A DNA stretch of 64,000 nt from Adiantum capillus-veneris (lineage: Eukaryota > Streptophyta > Polypodiopsida > Polypodiales > Pteridaceae), in assembly GCA_014529385.2 (NCBI GenBank), contig JABFUD020000373.1:1-64000 (forward strand), written 5' to 3'. Under the pieces are notes generated by a model. The model ran no database searches. It was not told where the DNA came from and saw only the letters and a list, made by a program, of their open reading frames with translations. Numbering within the stretch: position 1 is the first letter of the stretch; each line of letters starts with the position of its first letter. The position numbers were made by a program, and so were the translations under genes. Below, in pieces: positions 22,639 to 35,889 of the stretch.

Positions 22639-23118
22639 CTATGCAGCCTTCTCGCTACCATTGATGACCATGCATTTACCAAGAAACCTGTCTAGAGATG
22701 ATTCAACCATGTTGAAGTCACCCATCATGAGGATGTCCCCTTTCACCTGAGACAATTCCTCCCATAACCTGCTTCTTTGGGCAGTAGCTCTTATAGCATA
22801 CACCAAGACCAAGATGCATTTAACAGGCACCACGATACTAACAGCCACCCAGTGCTCTCCTCCTAGGACAATGGGCACCTGAGGGAGAAAGGAGTGAGGA
22901 ACCCCTATCGAGGTGCCTCCAGATCCCCTTTGATGAGATGAAGAGAACCACTGTAAAGATTGCGATATTTCGTTGAGTCTTCTGGTCAAGTCCTCACCCG
23001 TGACCTTGATCTCTTGAAGAGATATAATGTCCACAGGATTGTCAGTAACCCAGGCTTTTAATTTCTTGGATTTAGTGGGGTCAATAAGCCCCTTGACATT
23101 CCAATTGACGGCTCTCAT
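22639..23118 (-). pseudogene. LINE apurinic-like endonuclease domain
   Basis: Starts MRAVNWNVKGLIDPTK (catalytic Asn context), then IISLQEIKV (catalytic Glu) and ILMMGDFNMVESSLDR (GDFN). This is the N-terminal endonuclease of L1 ORF2; it goes out of frame after 22640. Confidence 0.85.
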
Positions 23119-24416
23119 CTATGCACCCGTTTGTTTTTTTTGGCTTTGTTGGCCGGGGATTTTACATTCTTCTGACCGACAGGTTCGTGAGTCCTCTTGT
23201 TGTCTTTCTGGATCTCCATAGGTGCCGGGGCTGGAGAGGGGGGAATGTTTTCCTTATTCACTGCTGCAGGTTGCGGGGTGGCTAGATTAAGATCGATAAG
23301 GGAATCTTCGTCCATTCTATTCACCTAGGATTCTAATTCCGCACGGAGAGATTCCTCAGCATCGGATTCGGAAACCTCTGATTCAAGCAACTCTTTTTCA
23401 TCGAACCCATTGAGTGGAGCCAGAACCGAAAATCTGTTAGGCTGCCAAGTTTTGGGTCTAGGTTTTCCTTTATTCTTCTTCTAAGGAGAATGTTTTCCTC
23501 TCCCATGAGTGACCGTGGTGAACTTGCCAGCCCCTTCTTGAGGGCCTTGTTCCTTGTTTTCTACTGGTTCAGAAGAAGGATCTGGGGGGAATTTAATCGG
23601 ACAGTTTTTGACATAGTGGGCTTTGTCCCCTGAGTGAAAGCACGCATTAGGCAAGTATTTATAGGTTATTTCTTGATTGAACAGTTCTCCATCGTCTGTA
23701 AAGATGTCAATGGAAGTGGGGAGATCCCTTGAGATGTCCATTTCTATTAGCACTTGGGGGTGCCATGAAGGGACATAGTTAGTCTTCTGTCTACCCCCTA
23801 GTACCTTACCTAAGGGGGGCCCAATCTCAGCTAAGTGAGCATGGTAATGCATCGGTAGGTTTGGGAATTCGACCCAGACAGGGTAATTGACTAAAGCCAA
23901 ATGTTCTGGGTTAAATTCTTTGTGCCAGCGAAACAGACTCAGAGGTGAAGACCTAATGACCCACTTCCCATGGCTTAGCACAGAAAAAGCCATGGCTGCA
24001 GTTTTGAAGACGAACAGATAGTGGCCTTTTGGTAGCGCCTGAATCGTTTCCACTTCTGCCTCTAAAGGCCCCCAGTAATTTCTAATCCAGTTTCTAAGGG
24101 ACTCTACAGGGGGGACGGGGTCCGGCTAGGAGACCTATCAGAGCTCTTTCTTCAAGATCTTTTTGTTTCTTTCTGATCTGAGAAGCAAGCAGAGTGACGA
24201 AGGGCTTACCTCCGAGACCTCGTTGAGAGCATCCTCCAGCAGCTCCTTCACCTTCTCTCCTGAAAAGCCCCTTGGGAAGCTTGTCTTCTTGGTGATAGGG
24301 GCCTGGTTGATAAGCTTCTTCACCTCCTTCTGCAGCTCTTTAGGGATGGTATGACGAGGAGGGGAGACCATTGTCGCCTGTTCAGAATGACGCTTTGAGC
24401 TTCTGCACGAGGCCAT
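23115..24416 (-). pseudogene. LINE ORF1 (DUF4283 and zinc knuckle)
   Basis: Frame 24053-23481 has a DUF4283-like block (MAFSVLSHGKWVIRSSPLSL, then YPVWVEFPNLPMHYH) followed by a degenerate knuckle CFHSGDKAHYVKNC. Frame 24416-24138 is a Lys/Glu-rich N-terminal part; 23324-23115 is the Pro-rich end that overlaps the ORF2 start by 4 bases. Several stops. Confidence 0.75.
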
Positions 24417-24599
24417 GCGGAAGCGCTGTCAGTACTTCGTGAAACAGGGCTGTCTTTAGCAGCACATTTTCCTGCGGGGAGTTGTCGAGCACCAGGCTAC
24501 GATGGGGAAGGTGGTTAGCAGGGTGCCACGCATTCAGGGACGAAGAAGTGAAGGTGCATGCAGACTCGTGTGGAGAAGACATGAGGGGACTAACGTAGT

Positions 24600-24624
24600 G
24601 GGCGTAACCTTGAGGGTTACGCCC
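24600..24624. repeat. perfect 10-bp hairpin at the LINE 5' end
   Basis: GGGCGTAACC and GGTTACGCCC separated by 5 bases. It lies about where the LINE 5' end should be. Confidence 0.6.
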
Positions 24625-25170
<546 letters not shown>

Positions 25171-25179
25171 AAACTACAA

Positions 25180-25561
25180 ATCTCTCTTCTTCTCGGAACG
25201 AGGTAACCGAACCCATTCCTACATCCTTGAGCCCATCCCGTTGAGTGCGATCCGCACCATTGCCTCCATTCGTCTTAGCTCCCATTCTCTACGCTGCGAG
25301 ACAGGACGTTGGGGCACTGGCGAGGAGTGTCATCGACTTTGCACCTTATGCCCTCGTCAAGTGCGAGAGAGTGAGTACCACACACTACTTGAGTGCTCAG
25401 CTTTTGACCACATTAGGTCCTCTTTTCCCCATATATTCAGCCATGAGCTCTCCCTACATACCTTCCTCTCCCAACCACGATGTGGACTCTCTATTGCTAC
25501 GCTCATTTCAGCCATTTTTGAGCATCGAGAGTCACTTATGAACTCCACTCACACCACGTGA
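25180..25561 (+). pseudogene. C-terminal fragment of a second type of non-LTR reverse transcriptase
   Basis: Frame with IRLSSHSLRCETGRW, CHRLCTLCPRQVRESEYHTL and LECSAFDHIR. The C-x-x-C...H-x-x-x-x-C pattern after an 'R-x-x-x-H-x-L-x-x-E-x-GRW' block is the zinc tail of non-LTR retrotransposon polymerases, different from the L1-type LINE above. Only the tail is present. Confidence 0.55.
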
Positions 25562-25616
25562 CATGTTCATTTGGTCCCATAGGTCATATTTGACCTCCCA
25601 GGACGATAATAGAACT

Positions 25617-25758
<142 letters not shown>

Positions 25759-25862
25759 GATTTTGAGTGAAATAGTGTTAAATTGGTTAAGTATTCACAC
25801 TTTTGTGTTGTAAAATTGATAAAAAGGAATTGTGTCTGGTTGCCAACAAACAACTTTGTAGT

Positions 25863-26008
<146 letters not shown>

Positions 26009-26229
26009 ATTTGACGCCAGGTCTCGCTCGCTCTTACCAATGGTGCAATGGTAAGGCCCTTGGCATCAACACCGCCTTCGCTCGTGCTTAGGCGTGCCAA
26101 TTTATACTACATAAGCCTTACATTTAGTGAAACAATGTCGCCCATATCAATATCTTGTGTGATGCCATATGGCTTTTCGGTGCAAGTGTATGTGATTGCA
26201 TTTAGAGAGATGTCCTCTCTGTACATCTG

Positions 26230-26760
26230 TTGAAAATAGCCCAAAGCTTCCCGAACTTGACCCTTGCATTTAAGATGCAAGCGTATATGTCTGCATTTGG
26301 AAAGAAACCCTCACTTCGCATCTGCCGAATACAACCCAGAGCTTCTTGGCCCTATCAAATTTGGGCATATCCCGCAATCCGTACATTCCAAGAGACGACA
26401 TCCCGGACAGGAAGCTCCTCAAGCATAATCACGTTTGGCATACATGTCAACTAAGGCAGTGCCAAGCACGATGTTTTCTTTCAACAACCCTTGACTAACA
26501 ATATCATCATGAATTTGTTTGCCCATATCAACATCTTGTGTAATGCCACATGCCTTCAAGGTGAAACTGTAGGTGATTGCATTTGGAGAGATGCCCTCTC
26601 TCTGCATCTATTGAGCTTTTTCACCCTGATCATGTGTTGGACATATCCCATAATCAATGACGTCAAGACAACTTGTTCCACCTGGTTGTGCAAGTTTAAC
26701 GATCCCATTGTGCTGCTTTTGCATTTACCATGAGGTGCTTCAACCTTGACTCATCCATGT
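26230..26760 (-). pseudogene. PPR gene fragment (PCMP type)
   Basis: Minus strand: QREGISPNAITYSFTLKACG, then GKQIHDDIVSQGLL, ENIVLGTALVDMYAK, and upstream VIDYGICPTH-like wording. These are successive PPR motifs of the plant PCMP class (organellar RNA-binding proteins). Only about three motifs survive, with a stop after the Q of EKAQ. Confidence 0.75.
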
Positions 26761-26872
26761 GTTGCTCGTAGGTAATTAGTTGTCACAATTTACCTACCGG
26801 TTTGCTACTATGTTGTGACTCTGGAGTCCTAAGAGCAAGCTAGTGTCCAATATGGCCGTCCACCTTTGGTGG

Positions 26873-27000
<128 letters not shown>

Positions 27001-27880
27001 CAAGGCAGTGCCAAGTCCGACCTTTTCTTTCAACAACCATTGACTAACAATATCATTGTGAATTCTTTTGCCCATATCAACATCTTGTCTTGTGTAATGC
27101 CACATGCCTTTAAAGTGCAATTGTACATTATTGTATTTGCAGAGATATTGCCCTCACTCTACATCTATTGAAAACACCCTAGAGCTTCCTGACCTTGATC
27201 CTCGCCTTCAACATGCAAGCATATGTGATTGCATCTAGAGAGACACCCTTGCCTTCAAGATGCAAGCGTATGTGATTGCATCTAGAGAGACACCCTTGCT
27301 TCTTTGTGAATTCTTTTGCCCACATCAACATCTTGTCTTGTGTAATGCCACATGCCTTTAAAATGCAATTGTACATGATTGTCCTCACTCTACATCTACT
27401 AAAAACAACCCAGAGCTTCTTGATCTTGACCGTTGCCTTCAAGACGCAAGCGTATGTGATTGCATCTGGAGAGACACCCTTGCTTCACATCCCTTGAAAA
27501 TAGCCGAGAGCTTCTTGGCCCTGCCCAAGTTGGGCATATGTAATCAGTGCATACCAAGAGACAACATCCCGGATAGGAAACTCCTCAATAACTTTTTGTG
27601 CTTTATGAAGTACATCACATTCGGCATACATGTCGACCAAGGCAATGCCAAGCACGATGTTTTCTTTTAACAATCCTTGACCAACAATATTGTCATGAAT
27701 TCTTTTGCCCATATCAGCATCTTGTATAATGCCACATGCCTTCAAGGTGCAACTATAGTACGTGATTAGATTTTGGAGAGATGTCCTCTCTTTGCATCTA
27801 CTGAGCTTCTTAACCTTGATCCTATGTTGGACATATCCTACAATCAATGTCGTCGCCGGCTCTGTCAAGTCCACATCACT
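27001..27880 (-). pseudogene. tandemly repeated PPR fragments
   Basis: The segment encoding KACGIIQDADMGKRIHDNIV and ENIVLGIALVDMYAECDVL is present, and shorter copies of the 'GITQD...MGK-IH' segment recur at about 27060-27130 and 27300-27390. The phrase GEGVSLDAITYA-type sequence occurs three times near 27210-27290 and 27440-27480. This looks like a PPR gene shuffled by unequal exchange between its own repeats. Confidence 0.7.
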
Positions 27881-28360
27881 TGAAATATATACAGACTAAT
27901 GTCTTGCCTAAGTATGCCTTCTTTTGAAGCAACCCACTATCACAAATATTACCATGTATCCTATTGCCTTGGTACAAATCCTTCTCCTTGGCAGAGTCTT
28001 TAAGTGAGCTCACAAACCAAAGACTTATTCTCTTCCCCTCCATGTTTGCTTGTGTAGCGGATATTGGTGCTTTCTTGGTGTTGCTCTATGTTCACAAAAT
28101 CGACTCTATGTGTGTGTGTGCACACCTATGGTTGCAACTCATACAATGGCATTGCTCTTTGCTCCTCAACCTACACGTGCAATGTAGATATAGATGTGTA
28201 AGGATAAGAAGAGAAAAATGAAATTACCCTTCTATCAGTATGGTAGATTGGTTATTATATTATTTATCAAGGGTGTGAATGAGGTCTTAAGCTCAATACT
28301 CGTCACATATATTTTTCAAGTCTCTTCGGATTGCTCCCACCACGTTCAAAATCTATCTCT
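27881..28360. other. no recognised feature
   Basis: No supportable gene or repeat in this spacer. Confidence 0.5.
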
Positions 28361-28363
28361 TCT

Positions 28364-28374
28364 TCTTCTTCTTC

Positions 28375-28441
<67 letters not shown>
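28364..28441. repeat. (TTC)n-(TC)n microsatellite
   Basis: Short TTC run followed by about 65 bases of TC. Confidence 0.97.
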
Positions 28442-28448
<7 letters not shown>

Positions 28449-28646
28449 CCTTGAATTTTGGATGAATCCTTAGTTTTAACAACCCCCTCTCCCTATTGAC
28501 TATTTTCCTTGAATTTTCTTTGAATGCTCTCTTGCTCTTTCCCCATATGGCTTCATCCTCATCAACCATCAAGGATGGAACCCCCAGCTACTGCACCACA
28601 CTCTTATAAACTCTCTCTTCCTTTCATGCGCATACACACTGTGCAC

Positions 28647-28654
28647 ACGCGCGT

Positions 28655-28697
<43 letters not shown>
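28647..28697. repeat. (CA)n microsatellite
   Basis: CA/CG alternating start, then about 38 bases of CA. Confidence 0.95.
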
Positions 28698-28700
<3 letters not shown>

Positions 28701-28884
28701 CATGTATGAAAGCAAGACTGCACACTAATTAGGCGGTGTTGTTGGACTTAGCTAGAGCAGGCATTGATGACCGTCAGCATCTGGGTCAAATGGCTACCAA
28801 GAGCACATGGAGAGGCTGACCATCCTCCACACTATCTCACATGGGCATGCTCAAATGGGATCGACGGTAGAGGTGATCTTGGCC

Positions 28885-29155
28885 GTCAGATTTGGGGCGT
28901 TTGGTAAATTCGGAGCGTTTGGTAAATTTGGGGAGAAAAGTAAATTCGGGTAGGCTTGTAAATTTGTGTCGATCCGCACCTCATGTTTTGAACCCCCGAC
29001 CTCCCCACCACGAGCCATGTGCACTAACCACTACGCCCCCATGCGTACGTTGAAATATAGGGAATTTGAGTATGTCATATTGTAAATGTGGGCCGATTAA
29101 TAAATTCGGGGCAAATTTGTAAATTCGGGCAAACTGGTAAATTCGGGGCAACCTG
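28885..29155 (-). repeat. tRNA-derived SINE in a field of GTAAATTCGGGG repeats
   Basis: Minus strand 29047-28980 shows a Pol III A-box-like GGGGCGTAGTGGTTAGTGC and a B-box-like GGGGGTTCAAAAC at tRNA spacing. On both sides the 12-mer GTAAATTCGGGG and variants recur about seven times (28903-28960 and 29098-29152). Confidence 0.6.
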
Positions 29156-29820
<665 letters not shown>

Positions 29821-30021
29821 ATCTCTATCGCGCTCTCTCCTCGGTCTAATATGTTTCTTGTTGGATGCGAGCTACTAATGGAGCCGCCCCATTGTCCCCC
29901 TATCTGTGATGTGGTACAGTCGCCCACCTGCTCCGTACTTGCCCTCTGCAGGCCGCCTTTGCCGACCGTGATTACTCCTTCCGCCTGACCTGCCTCTTGG
30001 CAGCTACATGTATCCACTCCT

Positions 30022-30302
30022 TGTGAGAACTTAGAGATTAACTTAAATGTGATTAATATCACTATTAATTAATATGCTAATGTTAAGACATCAGAGTGTG
30101 CAAGATAGAAATAGAGCAATGACAATAGATTGCACTTGAATGGAGAAAGAACACCTTGTTGCAAATGAGGGCAGCTAATGGGATTTATATACAAGTTGAG
30201 GGAGTGAGGATTATCCACCACATGTGAATTATAGGTTGGTAGGAATAGACACATGTTGAGACTTACATAGGTGGAAGGGGTCCATGTGGGAATTAGGGAA
30301 TA
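30022..30302 (-). repeat. copia 4 3' LTR, first part
   Basis: Matches 59635-59914 almost throughout (differences such as GTTAAGACATCAGAG for GTCAAGACATAAGAG). The rest of the LTR is at 43192-43248. Confidence 0.85.
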
Positions 30303-30930
30303 CATTAGGGAAAAAATGGACTCTCCATGGGCCTTGTAAGAATCCCTAATTTCAAGGAAGCCTGCCAAGATTAAGGGGGACAAAGGCTTTGAATGGGGCT
30401 ATTTTGGTAGGGTCTCCTCCACCTTTGACCCCTAAAAAGGTAGGGGGAAGGGGGGGGTAACCATTTAAAAAGTAGGGAAGGAAGGGGTAAACCATTTGAA
30501 AAGTAGGGGGGTAGGGGGTCTTCTCTCTCTAGCTTTTTGGCCAACTTGTAAGTGGCCTCTTAACTCTCCCATGCCACCTAAGCAAATCCGTGGGTCAAAG
30601 AGGTCAAAAAAATGACTTTTTTCAAAAACATTCAAAAAAACTCTTTTCCCCCCTAAAAAGTACCCCCAACATATATACATATTAAAAAAATATTTTTAAG
30701 TTAAATTACTCATAATTCAACATTTTTTGACTCCCTCCAAAACTTTTAGGAAACTCCTCCCAAAATTGAAAACTTTCCCGCCTAATCTAAGCTCCTCTCC
30801 TACACCCATCCCCCTTGCACCTGCACCTGCTGCTGCACCTACACACCCATCTCTCCATCCTTCAAGCTCCATCTCTCCATCCTACAATCTCTATCTCTCC
30901 ATCCTTTAAGCTCCATCTCTCCATCCTACA
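30303..30930. other. subterminal non-coding region of H3-element 2, transposase side
   Basis: Begins with the terminal repeat. G-rich short repeats (GTAGGGGG) at 30420-30520 are followed by TCTTCTCTCTCTAGCTTTTT and CCGTGGGTCAAAGAGGTCAA, both shared with element 1. A repeated ACAATCTC/CTCCATCTCTCCATCCT run (30850-30930) precedes the first ATG. Confidence 0.6.
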
Positions 30931-33800
30931 ATGCCTCTTGACGACGTGACCAATGTCCCAGCAAGCTCTTCACGCGGTAGGTCTCCAGGGCTTTTCCTAC
31001 GCCTACCTCAAGAGTATGTTCCGACAAAGAAAACATGCTTGGGTACATTACCTTCAGCCAACGAACGCCGCGCTCAAGGGGAGAAGAATGTGGATCTCTG
31101 GACAGACGGATGCTTGTATCCAAGGGATCCTTCTCTCAATGTTTATCCGTCTTTTACAAACATTCCATCACTGTTGCAATACGTTGGAAATGGAGAGCAA
31201 GGTTTGTTGGGCTACTGCAAGAGACTCAACAAACACGAGATTGCGTGGTCCGAGATCTACTTGCGTCATTGGCAGTTGCTCAATGGGAGTTTCCACAATC
31301 TTCAAGATCAAATGCAAACAGCTAGTAGTGCGCTTGAGGAGGCAAAGAGTACCATCACAACCAAGGAAAATGTGATTAAAAATCTTGAGGATACTCTTTC
31401 ACACATGAAGAGTACTGCCATGGGAGGTAGGGTAAGGAAACGAGAGTTGTCCAAAATTCAGACTCTTGCACCACGTGGAGGTGCAAGAAAACGAAGGGTG
31501 ACAGCTATGAGGTAACATGTTCTATCCCTCATGTTGTTTAAGTCTAATACCGCTCATCATTGTTGTTTTGGGCAATAGGAACTTCGTCCAAGAAACGTGC
31601 GGCGGTGAGAATGCATCAGCTAGGGCTACTTTACTTCGTTCTTGTTTCAACAAAGAGGATTTTATTGGGATGCTTGATGCTCCAGAGGCAAAACACTTGA
31701 AAGACGCAATCACTCAGAGAGTTCTTAGTGATTTTTCTAATATTGTCACTGATCTAGATGTTCAGGATATTTGTGATGCTGTTGGGATTAGTACGAAGGG
31801 CTATCAAGCAATATATCAAGTGTTAAAAGATGCATTAAGAAGTCGAGTCACGGAAAACCTATTCCCACTTCCTCACAGAGTGGCGATTGCCAAGAAGGTG
31901 TCAAATGAAGATGTTGTTCACCGATTAGGGGACTACTTGTATATTGAAGACACGATGCCTCTTCAGCCGCTCCGTAGCAAATCACAAGGAAGGAAGGGCC
32001 GCGGGAAGGGAAGCGGTGTTGCTTCTAACAGTGTGTTGCGGACCGAAGGGTTTGTTTACACCAAATTCAACAATATCTTTGTGGACTTGATACGATTGCA
32101 GCAGTCCATGGCTGTTTTCTACAATTTGAGTGATGCAGGTTAGTTTAGAGTTGCCTACATGCTCTATGATGTGTCATAACATGCATTCTGAGGCTTTATG
32201 TTGTTGGCAGTTCTTGAAGGCAAGCTTGTGTTCGTGCTAAATTTGGATGAGTGTGTAATTGTTAAAGGGAGAAAGTTGGAGAGAATGAGCATCACGCTTA
32301 TGAATGAAGCCCTAGCTTATGCCAAGCAATCTTGCAGTTCGAGTGAAGCGACAAATCCCTCTTTTAGTGTGCAATCAGAGAAGGATATATGGTGGCTTGG
32401 TGCAATTGAAGTTCCGAAAGAGACACATGAAGTCCTTGCATGGATTTTCAGTAGAATCCCATGGGTCACAGAGGTCATTAAAGCTCAAATAAACGGTGAG
32501 AAGCTCATGGTTCCAGGACGTGGGAGTTTGATGTTGAATGGCATTTAGGTGGTGATCTAAAGACCATAAAGTGCATGCTTGGATGCAAACAAGGTGCAAA
32601 TTCTTTACTTCCCTGTCCATTCTGTACAAAAGGGCACAAGACAAGTCGAGCAACTCAAGTGGAAGGTCAGGACGAAGATAATGATGACCATATAAATAGG
32701 GAGTGGCAAACTTCGGTTCTTTCATGTGATATGCTGTAGGTGCCCAATAGGGATAGCAAAGATCCTGGGTGGAACCCCATAATTTCCTTCTCCCTCAACA
32801 ATGTTTACTTTTGTACATTGCATGCGTTTATGCGAATATTTGATAGGATCCTAAAGCATCACATTGATTATGTGTTCACAATGAAGCCCCTTCAACGGTC
32901 AAAAGACTCCTTGCAGGGGGTGGAGACGCTCCGTAATGAGATTGGATGTCACTGATCAAGGGTGAACATTGTAGCAGAGACTTGTAGGGAGAAGACGTAT
33001 GAGGTGGCACAGAAGGTTTCCATGAATGGAGCCAAGGCACGTCGATTTTTCAAGAAGATGTCAAAGTCTCCAATGCAGGTATCCAAGGCAAGTGTCGATC
33101 TAGAAAGTGAGAAGCGGTGGGAGTTGTGGAAAGATTTGTTTTCATGCACGACGGACAAAGATCCCAATGTGGAGGTTGCTAACCAACGCAAGCTAGTATG
33201 GTCATCCTTTCAAAAGGTTGTGCAATTGATGAATCTTTCAAGCACCACCGTTGAGCAGCGAGAGGAGTTCAAGAAGGTGCTTTATGAATTCACAAAGGCC
33301 GCTAAGGACGGATGGTCTGAAAGCAAGATTACACACTACATGGTTTGTTTTAACAGACTTAATACATATGCAATGTTTGAAAATGCAACTTTTCTATTGG
33401 ATTATCTCCTTTTTGGTTGTTTTAGCACATTCTCTATGCGCATGGTGCATACTTCATGGACCGCTATGGTTCGCTTGATATATGGAGTACACAAGGCATG
33501 GAGAAGTCCCACTATAGAGCAAAAGGAGTCTACTTCAAGAATACTCGGCATGGTGGTGGTAGTTCACACTCCAACTACCTCCAAGAGATGTTTAACTGGT
33601 TTTTTAGGCACACCTTTGGGAGAACTGGTACTATTGAGAAAGCAAGAGAGTCGATGTTAGCAAAGCAATTACGCAACGCCTCCCGTACTGCAACATCCGA
33701 GAAGTGGAAGCACTCGCGAGCGTCCCTGGGCCATGAAGCTTGGCGTGCAACTAAGTATCGAAAAGGCAGTGTTTGGGCATCGCGTCAGCCGTCCGCATGA
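30931..33800 (+). pseudogene. transposase-like gene of H3-element 2 (broken)
   Basis: Exons 30931-31511, 31579-32138, 32211-33342 and 33426-33800, with the same phases as element 1. Conserved parts: GLLGYCKRL, a coiled coil, GGARKRRVTAMR, ENLFPLPHRVAIAKK, VLNLDECVIVKGRKLER, SVQSEKDIWWLGAIEVPKET, HLGGDLKTIKCMLG, CPFCTKG, CTLHAFMRIFDRILK and STQGMEKSHYRAKGVYFK. Breaks: a frameshift near 32525 (between GRGS and FDVEWHLGG), TAG at 32737-32739 and TGA at 32953-32955. All three acidic residues proposed as the DDE triad are still encoded, which shows what both copies had in common. Confidence 0.75.
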
Positions 33801-33941
33801 TCCAGGTTTAGTTGTTAAATTCAATTGGTTTATTTGAGTTTCACTCAATTGGCCGCATAGTGTGAAAGGGCCCAAATCTCAAAAAAACCTATTTAAAGGT
33901 TGAAGGCGCTCATTTTGTCATTTTCCCTGCTAGGTGCTACC

Positions 33942-34805
33942 ATGGCAAGAACAAAACAAATGGCTAGGATTGCATATCCAGAGGGGCCAGATGTCCAACG
34001 ACTCAAAGGTACAGCAACAGAAGCTAGAACTTCACAAGCTCAAGGTGAAGTCCACATAGAAGAAGCTGGAGCTTCAAATCAGCATGGCCAGTCCTCTACA
34101 GCTGCAAAAGAGAGAAGGAAGCATCGCCTTGTTGTCTATTCATCGGACTCCAACGATTCTGATGGAAACAGGGAGGATGAGAGCGACCAAGGCAAAGAAA
34201 CAAACCACCAAAAGCAACCGTCAGAAGGCTCCGAAGAGACGCAAACAGATGAAGATGCCCCATGGGTTGGCGTCCAAATACAAACTTATCAGGCTCACAT
34301 GTCTATTGGGGGTAAGACACTTCCTAAAGAGAGTGGACCTACACCATCACATCCGCTCAATAGTGAAGAGCACGAATCAGATGGAGAGTGGGTGGAATCA
34401 TATTATGAGGTGTTGGAAGTACCTGTGCAGAAAAAAAAGAGAAAGAGCATTGTCTACAAGAAGAGGAAGCAAGCTGTCCCAACTCGTGCCAAAAATGCAC
34501 CTCCACGTCGACCTCAGAAGATACAAAAGCGCAATCGTGCTTTTGCAGAGATTTGACACTATCAAAAGAGCACCGAGCTCTTGATTCGGAGGGCCCCTTT
34601 TGCAAGGCTATGCAGGGAGGTTTTGCAATTGTACAACACTCAGTTTTGGATGGGCGCCGTGGCCATAGAGGCAGTCTAAGAGGCAACAAAGCAATATTTA
34701 ACTAGCATATTCGAGGATTCTAACCTCTGTGCCATCCATGCAAAGCGTGTAACCATTATGCCCAAGGATATGCAGCTTGCTCGCCGTTTGCGCCATGAGG
34801 AGTAG
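33942..34805 (+). pseudogene. transposon-encoded histone H3, element 2 copy (two stop codons)
   Basis: One frame of 288 codons from ATG 33942 to TAG 34803-34805. It starts MARTKQMARIAYPE (H3 residues 1-5 and A7, R8 retained), then a disordered Ser/Glu-rich and basic tail with IGGKTLP and KRKSIVYKK. The fold follows: [71 protein letters not shown] is identical to canonical H3. In-frame stops are TGA 34554-34556 (Cys in element 1, Arg in H3) and TAA 34677-34679 (Gln in H3 and in element 1). Because tail and fold share one frame here, the two are one gene and not a chance neighbour pair. Confidence 0.85.
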
Positions 34806-35889
34806 CTTGTAATTAGGCATCAAACCTTTTTGTATTTACGGAACTCCAAGATTGGGAAGAATTTGAATACAAGCGTCTTTTGATTGTATACCCCACTCTG
34901 TGCATTGTATTGGAAAGAATTTGAATATAAGGGTTTTTTATTGTATACCCCACTGCGCATTGTATTGTTTTAATTTTGTACCATGCGATGTAGCACTGGT
35001 CCAAGTTTTGTCTACCTTCTATTGTATGTATGTAGCCATTAGCCTGTTATTGTGAAAAATTGCCTACGTTTAGCACCTTGGCTAAGTGGGGCATGCACTT
35101 CCTAATGTATCCATGCTATGTGACTCACTATTGCATGGAAAAAGCATCTACAAAGTGTTGAAAATGTCTTGGAATGCCCCCAAACTGGCTGCCACAAGGG
35201 CGCGCATTTGGGGCTTCCAGAGGCCTATGGATGGACACAATGCGCGCCCTTGTGGCATCCTTTTCTAGTGCTTTGCAAACACTTTCCAGTGGTTTCCAGA
35301 CAATTTTGACAAGCAATAAGTATGTTTTGTTTGCTTCAATGCTTCAATTAGCATAGATGCTTCTAGCAATCATCCCCCCTTAGTCCATGTCAGTCCTATA
35401 CTCCAAAATGGGCTAGATATTTCCACATAGTTTACTCTTGTGGTTTGTTAAGACAACTTTAGGTATCTGGGGCAAGATGGGCTTAAGGTTACCTGGGTAT
35501 GCATGTCTTTCTGTTTTGCAACTGGGTATTAATGTCTTGTCACTCTGTTTTGCACCTGGGTATGCTCATAGATGGGTCCAAAATCATCTGCCACAAGGGC
35601 ACGCATTTGCACACTTCATCTGTTGATTGAAGGCCCCAATGCGCGCCCTTGTGGCAGCATATTTTAGGGACTTCCAGGCCCTTTACTAGGCACATCCATA
35701 ACTTTGGAAGCCTAGATATAACAAAGTATGCATTTTATTAATTTTAATGCCTGCCAAACCCTTTAGTAGTCATAGCAGAAATTATGGTGCTTCTCATACA
35801 CAATGGAAGCCCAACATATAAGAAATTCAAAACCTTGCAAGAAAGAGTCATAGACAGCAAAAAGTAGTTTCATTAAAGAAATCAATGCT
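34806..35889. repeat. central spacer of H3-element 2 with two palindromes
   Basis: Inverted repeats at 35191-35256 (GCCACAAGGGCGCGCATTTG ... TGCGCGCCCTTGTGGC) and 35590-35655 (GCCACAAGGGCACGCATTTG ... ATGCGCGCCCTTGTGGC). The core CCACAAGGGCGCGCA is the one found in the three palindromes of element 1, though arms are much shorter. A short direct repeat (GAATTTGAATA, ATTGTATACCCCACT) occurs at 34860-34960. No gene. Confidence 0.75.

Larger units (their letters stand above)
3414..24600 (-). mobile_element. L1-type LINE split by two insertions
   Basis: Read on the minus strand, a plant L1-like non-LTR retrotransposon starts near 24600 and ends in an A-run at 3414-3421. Its pieces are ORF1 (24416-23300), endonuclease (23118-22639), reverse transcriptase (22046-20220), zf-RVT region (14711-14034), and C-terminus plus 3' tail (3949-3414). 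H3-element 1 (3950-14033) and copia 1 (14717-20214 plus 5 bp TSD) interrupt it. Without them it is about 5.6 kb, normal for this family. Across the H3-element junction the frame rejoins as WIIW then KLRLFVFEEAYQLQAW, which supports a clean insertion. Many stops and frameshifts make it a dead copy. Confidence 0.85.

Noticed and set aside
26035..26110. tRNA-like A box (TGGTGCAATGGTAAGGCC)
   Set aside because: No B box at the right distance.
30022..30302. Solo LTR
   Set aside because: It is cut off at H3-element 2 and the remaining part lies at 43192-43248, so it is half of the copia 4 3' LTR.
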